This document shows positions 26,307 to 35,443 of a stretch of DNA of 64,000 nt, one piece after another; position 1 is the stretch's first letter, and every line of letters begins with the position of its first letter. The notes beneath the pieces were generated by a model. It ran no database searches. It had not been told where the DNA came from and saw only the letters and a program-made list of their open reading frames with translations. Origin of the DNA: Streptomyces sp. NBC_00536 (GTDB lineage: Bacteria; Actinomycetota; Actinomycetes; Streptomycetales; Streptomycetaceae); assembly GCF_036346295.1 (NCBI RefSeq), contig NZ_CP107819.1, positions 868,001 to 932,000 of the forward strand, given 5' to 3'. A program made the translations under genes and the position numbers.

Positions 26307-26603
26307 GGGACCCGTCCGACACCTTGCCCGCGCGTCCCGGATCCGCTGTGATGGAGTCATGAACAGCGGTCCGCACTACGACGATCGGCCACCGCATCAG
26401 GTGCAGCCGACAGTGCCCGCTGTCCGCCCGGCCTGCTGACACCGGCCGCGCGTCATCGACGTACCTGCCGTCGTCCCGCCAAGGGACCGACCGGGCTCGG
26501 TACGCACCATCACCACCACCCGCATGAGCTGAACCCGCACCTGCCCTCCGGCGGGCTGCCGGGGGCGTCAGCCCTGCCCTCTTCCATGATCCAGGAATCC
26601 GAC

Positions 26604-27410
26604 ATGCCTTCATCCCTGTCCGGACGTATCGTCCTCGTCACCGGCGCCACCTCCGGCATCGGCTACGAGAGCGCCCGCCAGCTCGCCGAGCGCGGCGCGA
26701 CCGTCCTCCTCCACGGCCGCACGCCCGAGGAGGCCCGGGCCGCCGCCGACCGGCTCATCAGCACCACCGGCATCGACGGCACCCTCGTGCGCCCGCTCGC
26801 CGCCGACTTCGCCCGCCTCGAAGAGGTCGAGAACCTCGCCCAGGCCGTCCTTCGCGACCACCCGCGCCTCGACGTGCTCGTCAACAACGCGGCCATCGCC
26901 GCACCCGAGCGCCACACCCTCACCGCCGACGGGAACGAGATCGCCTTCCAGGTCAACTTCCTCGCCCACTACCTCCTCACCGACCTCCTGGCGGCCGCCC
27001 TCACCACCGACCCCGGTGGCCGGGTCGTCAACGTCTCCTCCTCGCTCCACCGCACCGCCGCCATCCAGTGGAACGACCCGCAGCGCATGCGCCGTTACTC
27101 CCGGCTCGCCGCCTACGCACAGTCGCAGCTGGCGCTCACCGTCTTCGCCGCCGACCCGCGCGTCACCGCCGTCTCGGTCCACCCCGGGATCTGCGACACC
27201 GGTCTGCTCTCCCTCTACGCGAACGAGGGCGTCCGCGCCGCCGAGGGCGCGGCCCACGTCGTACGGCTCTGCGACCCGGCCACCGAGATCGTCAACGGCG
27301 CCTACTACGACCGCGGCGAACGCGTCGCACCGGCCGCGGCCGCCACCGACGACCGCATGGTCAAGCGCCTCAACAAGCTCGCCGACCTCCTCGTCGGCCA
27401 CACCGCCTGA
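26604..27410 (+). CDS. Atypical SDR (catalytic Lys replaced by Gln), paralogue 1
   Basis: The 268-residue SDR has a normal cofactor motif (TGATSGIGYESARQLAERGA) and NNAAIAAPERHT. The active-site segment reads SSSLHRTAAIQWNDPQRMRR followed by YSRLAAYAQSQLAL, so the YxxxK motif is YAQSQ. The catalytic lysine is absent, so classical SDR chemistry is doubtful. It is about three-quarters identical to the gene at 31495-32301. The ATG at 26604 is preferred because AGGAA precedes it; an ATG at 26586 lacks a site. A bL37-like gene follows after 14 bases. Confidence 0.85.
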   Translation: MPSSLSGRIVLVTGATSGIGYESARQLAERGATVLLHGRTPEEARAAADRLISTTGIDGTLVRPLAADFARLEEVENLAQAVLRDHPRLDVLVNNAAIAAPERHTLTADGNEIAFQVNFLAHYLLTDLLAAALTTDPGGRVVNVSSSLHRTAAIQWNDPQRMRRYSRLAAYAQSQLALTVFAADPRVTAVSVHPGICDTGLLSLYANEGVRAAEGAAHVVRLCDPATEIVNGAYYDRGERVAPAAAATDDRMVKRLNKLADLLVGHTA

Positions 27411-27424
27411 AGGGATACCCGCAC

Positions 27425-27499
27425 ATGTCCAAGCGCGCACGCAAGAAGAGGGCCCGCCGCAAACGCGGTTCCAACCACGGCAGCAAGCCGAACTGCTGA
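27425..27499 (+). CDS. bL37-like 24-residue basic ribosomal protein
   Basis: The short frame encodes a very basic peptide starting MSKRARKKRARRKRGSN and ending in SKPNC. Its length and the pattern of Lys/Arg blocks followed by NHGxxPN match the actinobacterial large-subunit protein bL37. AAGGGA lies 9 bases before the ATG. It is placed 14 bases after an SDR stop and before a strong terminator, so the two genes share a transcript. The final Cys is unusual; homologues I recall end in Ala or Ser. Confidence 0.65.
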   Translation: MSKRARKKRARRKRGSNHGSKPNC

Positions 27500-27513
27500 T
27501 CCACGACCCACCC

Positions 27514-27547
27514 TGCGGGGCGGCCCCCCGACCAGGGCCGCCCCGCA
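27514..27547. terminator. Bidirectional hairpin terminator
   Basis: Arms 27514-27526 (TGCGGGGCGGCCC) and 27535-27547 are perfect complements with an 8-base loop. It separates the SDR/bL37 unit from the convergent membrane-protein gene ending at 27585. Confidence 0.85.
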
Positions 27548-27584
27548 TCCATCGTGTGACCGGGCCCGCCGGGCACTCCGGTCC

Positions 27585-29162
27585 TCACCGGAACTCGGCC
27601 AGTCGGCGGCGCAGTCCGAGCGCGGTCAGTCCGGCCGCGAGCAACAGCGCGGCGACGGCCAGCGGAACCTGCGTGGTCAGCGCTCCGCGGCCGTCCCGGA
27701 CGGCGAGGTCGAAGTGCCGCTGATTGATGGCGGTCACCTCGTCCAGGGCCTTCATCCACTCTCCGAAGTGGGCGTTGGAGGTGTCCGGTGCCCAGCCGAC
27801 GCAGAACACCGTGGCCTCTTGCGTCTTGCCATCGGCCACCAGCCGCCGGAGAGTGCGGTCGTCGCGCTGGTACACGGCGTACGCCTCGACGGTCTTCTCG
27901 GCGGCGTCCCGCTCCCCCGCGAAGGTGATGTTGTCCAGTTCGCGCCGGTACTCGCCGGTGAACCGCTTGTCGTCGTGGTCCTTCCGGTACGCGGACCACG
28001 TCTCGTCGAGCTTCCCGTCGTACGTGTCGTGTCCGGCGCCCACGATCCCGTACAACTGGTGCGACTTGTCGAGGAAGTACCGCTCGTACGTGGCGCGGCG
28101 CTCGGGGTCCAGGAGGTAGCGGCTCTCGTCGGCGTTGGCGTCGTAGCCGATCGCCTTGGACCGCGACAGCGCGATGACGGAGTCGAACGAGTCCCGGCGG
28201 GCGACCTTCATCCGGTCGTCGGTGGTCGAGAGCAGCTGGGCGCCGCACCCGACCGCGACCACCGCGCAGAGGGTGGCGGCGACCAGTGCCGGGTTGAAAA
28301 CCCGGTTGAAGCGACGGGTGAGGTGGATCTGGAGCAGTACGAGCGCGGCGATCAGCAGCACGCCGACGACGGCTTCGGCGGTCCGCTGTGCGTCGAGGTC
28401 GCCGCGCGCCGCGTCGTACTGCCGCTCGTACACCGTGTTGTTGGCGTCGACCAGCTTGCGCGCCTCCGGCAGCAGCCGATCGGTGAGGAGGTCGGTCGCG
28501 CTCCGGTAGTCCTCGCGGGCGGCGTCCTTGCCGCCGGGGCGGCTGTCGTTCTCCAGGGCCCGCCCGATCAGCTCCTGGTAGTGCGCGAAGTCGTCGGTGA
28601 GGGTCACGACGGTCGCCTCGGTGGCGGAGTCGCCCTCGGAGGCCGCGCCGAGCGTGCGCAATGACCGGCTGATGGTCTCCTGCGCGCCCCGGTAAAAGCC
28701 GTTCGCCTTGGTGTACGACTCGTCCAGGCGCCCCTTTCCGGTGCCCGAATCACCGCTGGAGAGGAGGATGTTGGCGGCCTGTGCATCCATGTCATTGAGC
28801 GCCAGGTTGAGTTGGGTCGCGGATATGGTGCGGGGCGCTTCACGCCGGGCCGTCTCGTCCCAGATGGCGGCCGCCCCGGTCGCGGCGACGGCCAGCAGGA
28901 TCAGCAGCCCGGTGGCGAGGAGCACGCAGGCCGCGCGCGCGAGGCGCAGCCGGCCGGGCAGGTCGGCCCAGTACCGGTCAGCGACCAGCCGGATCAACCG
29001 GGCGCCGGTGTGGGACGGGCGCGGCCGTGACGCTCCTCCTCGCGGTCCTGCGGCCCGCACCTCCGGGCCCGCCCCGCTGCGGGGGTCCGGGGCGGGGCTC
29101 TCCACTACAGCCGCGGGAGCCCCCGCCCCCTGGCCCTGTTCCGTACCGGCGGTGATCGTCAC
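27585..29162 (-). CDS. Multi-helix membrane protein with two extracytoplasmic sensor-like domains
   Basis: The 525-residue protein has membrane helices at about 80-102, 262-282, 288-308 and 498-518. Long helical, Asp/Arg-rich extracytoplasmic segments lie between helices 1-2 and 3-4 (for example NDMDAQAANILLSSGDSGTG and ADESRYLLDPERRATYERYF), resembling four-helix-bundle sensors of chemoreceptors. No kinase, HAMP or signalling domain is attached and the family is not recognised. The N-terminal 55 residues are Pro/Gly-rich. The KdpE-like repeat at 29277-29293 lies 115 bp upstream in the right orientation, so it may belong to the potassium/osmotic regulon. Confidence 0.75.
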   Translation of the reverse strand: MTITAGTEQGQGAGAPAAVVESPAPDPRSGAGPEVRAAGPRGGASRPRPSHTGARLIRLVADRYWADLPGRLRLARAACVLLATGLLILLAVAATGAAAIWDETARREAPRTISATQLNLALNDMDAQAANILLSSGDSGTGKGRLDESYTKANGFYRGAQETISRSLRTLGAASEGDSATEATVVTLTDDFAHYQELIGRALENDSRPGGKDAAREDYRSATDLLTDRLLPEARKLVDANNTVYERQYDAARGDLDAQRTAEAVVGVLLIAALVLLQIHLTRRFNRVFNPALVAATLCAVVAVGCGAQLLSTTDDRMKVARRDSFDSVIALSRSKAIGYDANADESRYLLDPERRATYERYFLDKSHQLYGIVGAGHDTYDGKLDETWSAYRKDHDDKRFTGEYRRELDNITFAGERDAAEKTVEAYAVYQRDDRTLRRLVADGKTQEATVFCVGWAPDTSNAHFGEWMKALDEVTAINQRHFDLAVRDGRGALTTQVPLAVAALLLAAGLTALGLRRRLAEFR

Positions 29163-29233
29163 TCGCCCTCCAGCCTCACACCCGGCCGTTCATACGTCCG
29201 TGTGCACGCCAGCATCTGGCTCAACAGTTCGGC

Positions 29234-29662
29234 TCACCAGGAACATTGATGGTCTTCATACGCGGGAAGCCCTGAATTGACGGGGCCTTGACGGGCTTCC
29301 GGGACGTTCCCCCCTCCGCGCCGGTCCTTCTTGGCCAGGAGGTCGACGCTGAACTCCTCGGTCTCGATGACCGCTCCGTGCGGACCGGACCCGTCCGGTC
29401 CCGGCGGCAGGGCGCGGCGGGCGACGGCTCCCAGCCGGGCGAGGAGTTCGGTCATGCTGAAGGGCTTCGTGATGTAGTCGTCGGCGCCCCCGTCGAGGGC
29501 ACGGACTTCTCGCAGGACCACGTCCGGGCGGTACGCCGCCACGGCGTCCAGGGCCGCCGCCCCGTCCTGAGCGGAGTCCACGTCGTACGTCCGCGCCTTC
29601 AGGCTGATGACCAGGGACCGCAGCAGCTGCGGTTCGTCATCCACCAAGAGCACCCGGGTCAT
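29234..29662 (-). pseudogene. kdpE-like response regulator remnant (phosphoacceptor deleted)
   Basis: The frame starts MTRVLLVDDEPQLLRSLVIS like the intact KdpE at 48674 and reaches RPDVVL. It then jumps in frame to REVRALDGGADDYITKPFSM, losing about 35 residues, among them the aspartate that is phosphorylated (D52 in the intact copy). After EEFSVDLLAKK the DNA-binding domain is replaced by unrelated sequence to the stop at 29234. The product cannot bind DNA or be phosphorylated. Confidence 0.85.
29277..29293 (-). promoter_or_regulatory. KdpE-like direct repeat upstream of the membrane protein gene
   Basis: Read on the minus strand, CGTCAAGGCCCCGTCAATTC has two CGTCA units 11 bp apart, about 115 bp before the start of the membrane protein gene. 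It lies inside the 3' part of the kdpE remnant, which suggests this is a recombined junction. Confidence 0.55.
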
Positions 29663-29770
29663 GTGCGTGGGGCCTTCCTGTCATACATCGTGTGGGAGAG
29701 CGGTGTTCCGATGGAACGGTCGACCCGATGAAACAGCGGTCCCCCCGCCGCCCCGGCCAGCCTTCACCAG

Positions 29771-29822
29771 CCTTGACAACGTCCATACGGTGCGGGGCTC
29801 GACCTTGACGACCCGCATACGG
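29771..29822 (-). promoter_or_regulatory. Tandem CCGTATG-N6-GTCAAGG boxes upstream of the kdpE remnant
   Basis: On the minus strand, CCGTATGGACGTTGTCAAGG (29790 to 29771) and CCGTATGCGGGTCGTCAAGG (29822 to 29803) are two copies 32 bp apart. The kdpF promoter contains CCGTATGGACCCCGTCAAGG at 43763-43782, identical to the first at 17 of 20 positions. The element is therefore shared between the functional kdp promoter and this relic. Confidence 0.6.
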
Positions 29823-29964
29823 CACGCCCGCACCGTGGCCCGTAGGACACGACGGCCTGCCGGGACCCGCTGCCGTCAGAATCCCGTAAAAATGTCGTCG
29901 CCACGGCGTCAGCAGTCCATCAGGGTCCACCGCCGCGGGCCTGCCGCGTCCTAACGTCGCTCGC

Positions 29965-30525
29965 ATGGGACGACGTATCACTCGGTCCGCGACCGGCTCA
30001 CGAGCCGGACACTCCGGGCCTCCTGGACTGCTGGCACACGACATCCACTGGGGCAGCGAGAGGCGATCGGCGATCGGAGTCGCTTCCCTGCTCGGCACGG
30101 CCCTGTTCGTGCTGGACGCGGGCGCGGGGCGGCTCGACGTGACCCGCGGCGCCCTCTGGACCGGCCTGGCCGTCCTCGTCTTCGTGATCCTGCTGCCACC
30201 CCGGGTCTCCACCCGGCCCGGTCTGCTGAGCGCCCGCGGACTGCTGGTGGAGCGCAGCGTCCGCACGGACTCCCTCGCCTCGGTCCGCTGGTCCGACGGT
30301 GTGGCTCAGCGGATGGTTCTCCGAGACACGGAGGGCGGCCGGGTCGAGATCGACCCGGCCGTCCTCGTCCGCAATCCCGCGATGTGGCGGCGTCTCGACA
30401 CCGACACCCGCACTTCCGTCCGGCGCGGAACGCTGCTGTGCGGTGAGACCGCGCTGCGCCAGCTGGCGGGGCGCATCGAGCGCGAGACGGCCCGCACGGT
30501 CTTCAAGGTGTCCGGCCTCCAGTGA
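29965..30525 (+). CDS. Small membrane protein of unknown function
   Basis: The 186-residue protein has two adjacent hydrophobic helices (about 37-55 and 62-79; ASLLGTALFVLDAG, WTGLAVLVFVILLPP) followed by a basic cytosolic domain: LLSARGLLVERSVRTDSLAS, AQRMVLRDTEGGRVEIDPAV, NPAMWRRLDTDTRTSVRRGT. The C-terminal part resembles PH-like membrane proteins of Streptomyces, but the assignment is not firm. A fragment of a close paralogue follows the intact kdpD at 52001-52145, so the gene appears to be a regular neighbour of kdp regulators. Confidence 0.7.
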   Translation: MGRRITRSATGSRAGHSGPPGLLAHDIHWGSERRSAIGVASLLGTALFVLDAGAGRLDVTRGALWTGLAVLVFVILLPPRVSTRPGLLSARGLLVERSVRTDSLASVRWSDGVAQRMVLRDTEGGRVEIDPAVLVRNPAMWRRLDTDTRTSVRRGTLLCGETALRQLAGRIERETARTVFKVSGLQ

Positions 30526-30558
30526 GTGGTGGCCGGACCGCGGGACCACGGGAGCACC

Positions 30559-31344
30559 TCACGCCGCCTCCGCCGTGCTGCTGAAGCCGGGGCGGCGGGC
30601 GGGACCGGACGCGTAATGGACGTACTCGCGGGTCAGCCGGAACCCGGCCGACCAGGCCAGGAGACGGCTGGGACGGTTGTCGCGGGAGCAGGTCCAGCTC
30701 GGTGTACGGCCACGAGCGGCGATGTCCCGGCACAAGGCGGTGACGCAGGCGAGGGCGAGGTGCTGCCTGCGGTGGCCGGGGTCGGCCAGGGCCGCGACGT
30801 CTTCGTACCGGCTGCCGAGGACGTACGTGCAGGCCAGCGAGAGGAGGCGGCTCCGGTGGAAGGCACCCCAGCCTAGGCCCGAGGCCGCGAGTTGCTCGGG
30901 GCCGCCCCAGGTCTTGTGGATCCAGGCCGCCCCGGGTCCCAGGGCGACGACGGCCGACGCGTCCTGGGGAGTCAGCCGACGCACCGTGACGCCGGATGCC
31001 GGACGGGCAGCCAGGGCGGGCGCCTGGTGTACGTAGACCATGCGCTCCCACGGGTCGAGGCGCTGGAACCCGCCGCCGAGGACGGGCAGGAAACGAGCCG
31101 GAGCCTCGATGTAGCTGCCTGCGAACCGCACGAGGGCGTCGGGAGCGAGCACGCCCGGTTCTCCGCGCAGCAGGACATGGTCCCCGCTGGAGACGGCGAC
31201 CGCCCTCGGGTCCACGGCACGGTCGGCCCACCAGTGGCCGCTGCCGGTGGTCAGCACGTGCTCGGGGAGAGCCGCGATGCCGGGGACCCCACCGGGGAAC
31301 CAGCGGGCCAGAGCGGGGATGTGGGAGGGAAGGAGCTCGATCAC
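30559..31344 (-). CDS. GNAT-family acetyltransferase
   Basis: The 261-residue protein's C-terminal half carries the GNAT core. VRRLTPQDASAVVALGPGAA is strand/helix 1 and VAALADPGHRRQHLALACVT is the acetyl-CoA P-loop region, where the usual R-G-x-G-x-A appears as HRRQHLA. RLLAWSAGFRLTREYVHYAS is the final strand. The N-terminal 110 residues form an extra domain as in FR47-like proteins. It starts with GTG at 31344 and lies about 150 bases downstream of the SDR paralogue, beyond a terminator. The substrate is unknown. Confidence 0.75.
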   Translation of the reverse strand: MIELLPSHIPALARWFPGGVPGIAALPEHVLTTGSGHWWADRAVDPRAVAVSSGDHVLLRGEPGVLAPDALVRFAGSYIEAPARFLPVLGGGFQRLDPWERMVYVHQAPALAARPASGVTVRRLTPQDASAVVALGPGAAWIHKTWGGPEQLAASGLGWGAFHRSRLLSLACTYVLGSRYEDVAALADPGHRRQHLALACVTALCRDIAARGRTPSWTCSRDNRPSRLLAWSAGFRLTREYVHYASGPARRPGFSSTAEAA

Positions 31345-31380
31345 GACGGACGCCGCCTAGGTCTGAGAGAGGGAAGAGGG

Positions 31381-31413
31381 GCGGGGGCGGCCCGGGGAAG
31401 GGGCCGCCCCCGC
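31381..31413. terminator. Hairpin terminator after the SDR gene
   Basis: GCGGGGGCGGCCC (31381-31393) and its exact complement (31401-31413) enclose a 7-base loop. It lies between the end of the SDR gene (31495) and the start of the GNAT gene (31344), both on the minus strand. Confidence 0.8.
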
Positions 31414-31494
31414 GGCGGGACGGCGCCGGTGGGCATCGGCGCCGGCCGGCCTTGCGGCCGGGGTTGGACTCGTGTGCGGACCTCGTCGGACTCG

Positions 31495-32301
31495 TCAGAC
31501 GCAATGGCCGACGAGCTGGTCGGCGAGCCTGTTCAGCCGCTTGACCGTGCGCTCCTCGGTCGCTCCGGCGGCGGGCTCCATGCGCTCGCCGCCGTCGTAG
31601 TAGGCGCCGTTGACGATCTCGACGGCCGGGTCGCACAGCCGCGCGATGTGGGCGGCGCCCGCGGCGGGCGCCGCGCCCTCGGGTCCGTACAGCGGCCTCA
31701 GCGCGGTCTCGCAGATGCCCGGGTCGACGGACACGGCGGTGACGCGGGGGTCGGCGGCGAACACGGTGAGCGCGAGCCGGGACTGCGCGTAGGCCGCGAG
31801 GCGCGAGTAACGGCGGGTCCGGTTGGGGTCGTTCCACATGATCGACGCGGTGCGGTGCATCGAGGAGGAGACGTTCACGACGCGGCCGCCCGGGTCGGTG
31901 GTGAGCGCCGGCTCCAACCGGTGCGTCAGCAGGTAGTGGGCGAGGAAGTTGACCTGGAAGGCCAGCTCGTTGCCGTCGGGGGTGACCGTGTGCCGCTCGG
32001 GGGCGGCGACAGCGGCGTTGTTGACCAGGACGTCGAGGCAGGGGTGCCCCGTGATGACCCGGTTGGCCAGCCGCTCGACCTCGTCGAGCCGTGCGAAGTC
32101 CGCGGCGCACGGACGCAGGAGTTCCGCGTCGACATCAGCGGTGGCGAGGAGCCGCTTGACGGCCGCCCGGGCCTCGTCCGGGGTGCGGCCGTGGAGCAGG
32201 ACGGTGGCGCCGCGCTCGGCGAGCAGGCGGGCGGTCTCGTAGCCGATGCCTGAGGTGGCGCCGGTGACCATGATGGTGCGGCCGGACAGGAACGAAGACA
32301 T
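31495..32301 (-). CDS. Atypical SDR (catalytic Lys replaced by Arg), paralogue 2
   Basis: The 268-residue protein is closely similar to the SDR at 26604-27410: TGATSGIGYETARLLAERGA, NNAAVAAPERHTVTPDGNEL, HRTASIMWNDPNRTRRYSRL. The active-site motif YxxxK is YAQSR, so the catalytic lysine is lost here too, by a different substitution. Two independent replacements in paralogues suggest relaxed or changed chemistry, or a non-catalytic nucleotide-binding role. A KdpE-like repeat lies about 330 bp upstream (32626-32641), as for paralogue 1. Confidence 0.85.
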   Translation of the reverse strand: MSSFLSGRTIMVTGATSGIGYETARLLAERGATVLLHGRTPDEARAAVKRLLATADVDAELLRPCAADFARLDEVERLANRVITGHPCLDVLVNNAAVAAPERHTVTPDGNELAFQVNFLAHYLLTHRLEPALTTDPGGRVVNVSSSMHRTASIMWNDPNRTRRYSRLAAYAQSRLALTVFAADPRVTAVSVDPGICETALRPLYGPEGAAPAAGAAHIARLCDPAVEIVNGAYYDGGERMEPAAGATEERTVKRLNRLADQLVGHCV

Positions 32302-32798
32302 GAAGGGTCCAGTGGACGGGCACGGCGGCCGACAGCCGAAGAAGCCGGGGCGCAGCCATGCGGTGACGTGTGATCCCGCATCGCATCGCGTACGGGTGGG
32401 GCGGCCGCAGTCGCACGGCGGGCCGCGGCACGACCGGAGGCAGTCGCCGCCAGGTCAGCGGGCGCTACGCCGGCGGAAGTGAACGCCGCTCACGCAGGGC
32501 GGCGCCCAGCGTGATACCGGCACGGCACCGCGGTGGCGGCGGCCGGTCGTCGTGGCGCTCACGAATGTTCACGTCGTCCATCCAACTGGTCCACGGCTCA
32601 CGTCTCAAGCGCCGTGACGACCCTCTGACGCCGTCTTGACGGACTTCAGCCGCGAGCCGACGGGCGAGACCGTCGTCCCCACAGATCGCCATGTGCTGCG
32701 TGCGTGCCGCCCCATGCGGCAGGAGGGGGAGGGCTGAAGTCACATCTGATCAGAGCGTGTTCGGTCAACACCGTTGCATTCGTACGGGAGTTCACCCG
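32302..32798. other. Intergenic stretch between SDR and kdpD-like gene
   Basis: No gene is recognised. It contains the KdpE-like repeat at 32626-32641 and otherwise only sequence without domain content in any frame. No clear terminator for the kdpD-like gene that ends at 32799 is seen. Confidence 0.5.
32626..32641 (-). promoter_or_regulatory. KdpE-like direct repeat upstream of SDR paralogue 2
   Basis: On the minus strand, CGTCAAGACGGCGTCAGAG has CGTCA units 11 bp apart, oriented towards the SDR gene at 32301. The 330-bp distance is long but close to that of the equivalent site for the other SDR. Confidence 0.5.
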
Positions 32799-35309
32799 TC
32801 AATGTTGCGTATGCGACGGAGCGGAGACGGCTGCGGAGAGGGCCGGAGCGGCCGCCAGCGACAGGGTCATGGTCAGGCCGCCGCCCGGGGTGTCCTCGGG
32901 GGTCAGGGTGCCGCCCATCGCCTCGGCCAGGCCCCGGGAGAGGGCGAGTCCCAGCCCGACGCCCGTGGTGTTGTCGGTGTCACCGAGGCGCTGGAAGGGT
33001 ACGAAGGCACTCTCCCGGTCCGCCTCCGGGATGCCGGGCCCGCGGTCCACGACCCGGATCTCGACCCGGTCGTCGAGAGCGCTCGCCGTCAGCAGCACCT
33101 GCCGTCCGGGCGGGGTGTGCCGGGCGGCGTTGTTCAGCAGATTGGCGACCACGCGCTCCAGCAACGGTGGATCGGCCAACACGGCCGGGGCCCGTTCGAC
33201 GCTGCGGAGGTCGACGGCGGGCGCGTCGGACGGCAGCCCGTCCAGTGCGGCGGGAAGCACTTCCATCAGGTCGGTGGCCCGCAGCCGGAGCGTCAGCGCT
33301 CCGGCCTGGAGGCGGCTCATGTCCAGGAGGTTCTCGACGAGGCGGCTGAGGCGGGCCATCGACTCGTCGGCGGTGGCGAGGAGTTCGCCGCGGTCCTCCT
33401 CGCTGAATTCCACGTCGCTGGCACGCAGCGATTCGATGGCGGCCCAGCCCGCCGCGAGGGGGGTCCGCAGGTCGTGGCTGACCGCGGCGAGCAGTGCCGT
33501 ACGCATCCGGTCGGCCGCCTTGACGGGTTCGATCTCGGCGGCCGCCTCCGCCAGCCGGGCGCGCTCGACGGCGACGGTGACGTGCGCGGCGAAGGCCGCC
33601 AGGACGCGCCGGTCGGAGCCGGGCAGCGGGCGCCCCCGCAGCACGAGGTGCGTGCCGGGGCCGACGGGGACCATGACGGTGGAGGGGTCGTTCGCGTCCG
33701 GGTCGTCGCTCAGTTCGGCCGAGTCCATGCCGAAGGTCTCCCTCGTCCGTTCGAGGAGCGCCGGCAGGGCCCGGTCCCCGCGCACGATGGATCCGGCGAG
33801 CGAGGAAAGCGTCTCCGCCTCCGCCGTCGCCCGGGCGGCCCGGCGCGACAGCCTCAGCGAACGGTCGACGGCCGCGGCCACGGTCCCCGCCACCACGGCG
33901 AACACCACCAGGGCGAGGATGTTGTTCGGCTCGGCGATGGTGAACTCGCCGACCGGCGGGATGAACCAGTAGTTCAGCAGGAGCGAGGCGGTCACCGAGG
34001 CGACCAGGGCCGACGACACACCGCCGACGCAGGCGACCCCGACCACCGCCAGCAAGAACAGGAGTGCCTCGCTGGTGAGGTTGAGGTTGCCTCGGGTCTG
34101 GTCGAGCAGAAACGTGAGCACGAGCGGGAGCACGAGCCCCAGGACCGGGCCGGCGATCATCCGGGAGGTCGGCAGCGTCCGTCGTCTCGACGGCAACAGC
34201 CGTCCGCTGCCCGCCCGTTCGTGGGTGACCATGTGGACGTCGATGTCCCCGGACAGCCCGACGATCGTCTCGCCCGTGCCCCGTCCGGTGAGGAACCGCT
34301 CCACCCGGCCGCGCCTGCTCGTGCCGAGGACCAGCTGGGTGGCGTTCTCCGCGCGGGCGAACTCGGTGAGCGCCGTGGCCACGTCGTCGCCGACCAGGGA
34401 GTGGTAACTGCCGCCGAGGCTCTCCACGAGCGCCCGCTGGCGCAGCAGCGCGGCGGCCGAAGCGCCCGCGGCCAGGCCATCGCTGCGCGCGATGTGCACG
34501 GCGAGGAGGTCACCGCCCGCCGAGCGGGCGGCGATCCTGGCCGCCCGCCGGATGAGCGTCTCCCCCTCGGGTCCGCCGGTGATCGCGACGACCACCCGTT
34601 CCCGGGTCTCCCACACCCCTCCGATGCCGTGCTCGGCACGATACTTCTGCAGCGCCTCGTCCACCCGCCCCGCCAGCCACAGCAGGGCCAACTCCCGCAG
34701 GGCGGTGAGGTTCCCCACCCGGAAGTAGTGGGACAGCGCCGCGTCGACCTTCTCCGGAGCGTAGATGTTCCCGTGCGCCATCCGCCGCCGCAGCGCCTCG
34801 GGCGGGAGGTCCACCAGCTCGATCTCATCCGCCCTGCGCACCACTTCGTCCGGCACGGTTTCATGCTGCGGCACCCTGGTGATCTTCTCGACCACGTCGT
34901 TGAGGGATTCCAGGTGCTGGATGTTCAGGGTCGTCACCACGTCGATCCCGGCCGCGAGCAGCGCCTCCACCTCCTGCCAGCGCTTCGCGGCGCTGCCGCC
35001 CGGGACGACGGAGTGGGCCAGCTCGTCGACGAGGGCCACCTCGGGCCGCCGTTCCAGGACAGCCTCCAGGTCCATCTCGGGAAACCGGCTTCCCCGGTAC
35101 GTGCGTTGCGTGCGCGGCAGGACCGGGAGACCGGCGAGCTTCTCCTCGGTCAGACGGCGTCCGTGGCACTCCACGAAGGCGACGACCACGTCCGTCCCCC
35201 GGTCGGCCCGCCGTCGGCCCTCGTCGAGCATCCGGTACGTCTTCCCCACACCGGGAGCCGCCCCGAGAAAGACCTTCAGTCTCCCGGGTCTGGCAACCGC
35301 CTCCACCAC
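32799..35309 (-). CDS. KdpD-family sensor histidine kinase, not linked to kdpFABC
   Basis: The 836-residue protein (GTG at 35309, preceded by GAGGAGG) has the full KdpD layout: N-terminal KdpD domain with Walker A GAAPGVGKT (16-24) and VALVDELAH, then a USP-like domain (VVVAITGGPEGETLIRRAAR, HIARSDG). Four membrane helices follow in the middle (LVLPLVLTFLLDQ onwards), then a GAF-like region and the HisKA/HATPase core with phosphoacceptor His612 in AVSHDLRTPLA. KdpD senses low K+ or osmotic/c-di-AMP signals and phosphorylates KdpE. The only nearby kdpE (29234-29662) is destroyed, so this kinase must work through the distant KdpE at 48674 or another regulator. It is divergent from a cation/H+ antiporter and shares a KdpE-like site with it. 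Confidence 0.92.
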   Translation of the reverse strand: MVEAVARPGRLKVFLGAAPGVGKTYRMLDEGRRRADRGTDVVVAFVECHGRRLTEEKLAGLPVLPRTQRTYRGSRFPEMDLEAVLERRPEVALVDELAHSVVPGGSAAKRWQEVEALLAAGIDVVTTLNIQHLESLNDVVEKITRVPQHETVPDEVVRRADEIELVDLPPEALRRRMAHGNIYAPEKVDAALSHYFRVGNLTALRELALLWLAGRVDEALQKYRAEHGIGGVWETRERVVVAITGGPEGETLIRRAARIAARSAGGDLLAVHIARSDGLAAGASAAALLRQRALVESLGGSYHSLVGDDVATALTEFARAENATQLVLGTSRRGRVERFLTGRGTGETIVGLSGDIDVHMVTHERAGSGRLLPSRRRTLPTSRMIAGPVLGLVLPLVLTFLLDQTRGNLNLTSEALLFLLAVVGVACVGGVSSALVASVTASLLLNYWFIPPVGEFTIAEPNNILALVVFAVVAGTVAAAVDRSLRLSRRAARATAEAETLSSLAGSIVRGDRALPALLERTRETFGMDSAELSDDPDANDPSTVMVPVGPGTHLVLRGRPLPGSDRRVLAAFAAHVTVAVERARLAEAAAEIEPVKAADRMRTALLAAVSHDLRTPLAAGWAAIESLRASDVEFSEEDRGELLATADESMARLSRLVENLLDMSRLQAGALTLRLRATDLMEVLPAALDGLPSDAPAVDLRSVERAPAVLADPPLLERVVANLLNNAARHTPPGRQVLLTASALDDRVEIRVVDRGPGIPEADRESAFVPFQRLGDTDNTTGVGLGLALSRGLAEAMGGTLTPEDTPGGGLTMTLSLAAAPALSAAVSAPSHTQH

Positions 35310-35443
35310 GACACACGCCTCCTCACGCCAGAACACGCCCCGATCCGCACAGCGGGCTTCCCCGGCCGGCAGAGGCACACAAGTGCTGCTGCCGGTCATC
35401 ATCGGGCGGAAATCAGCCGGTTCACGACAGAGTGCGAAGACAT

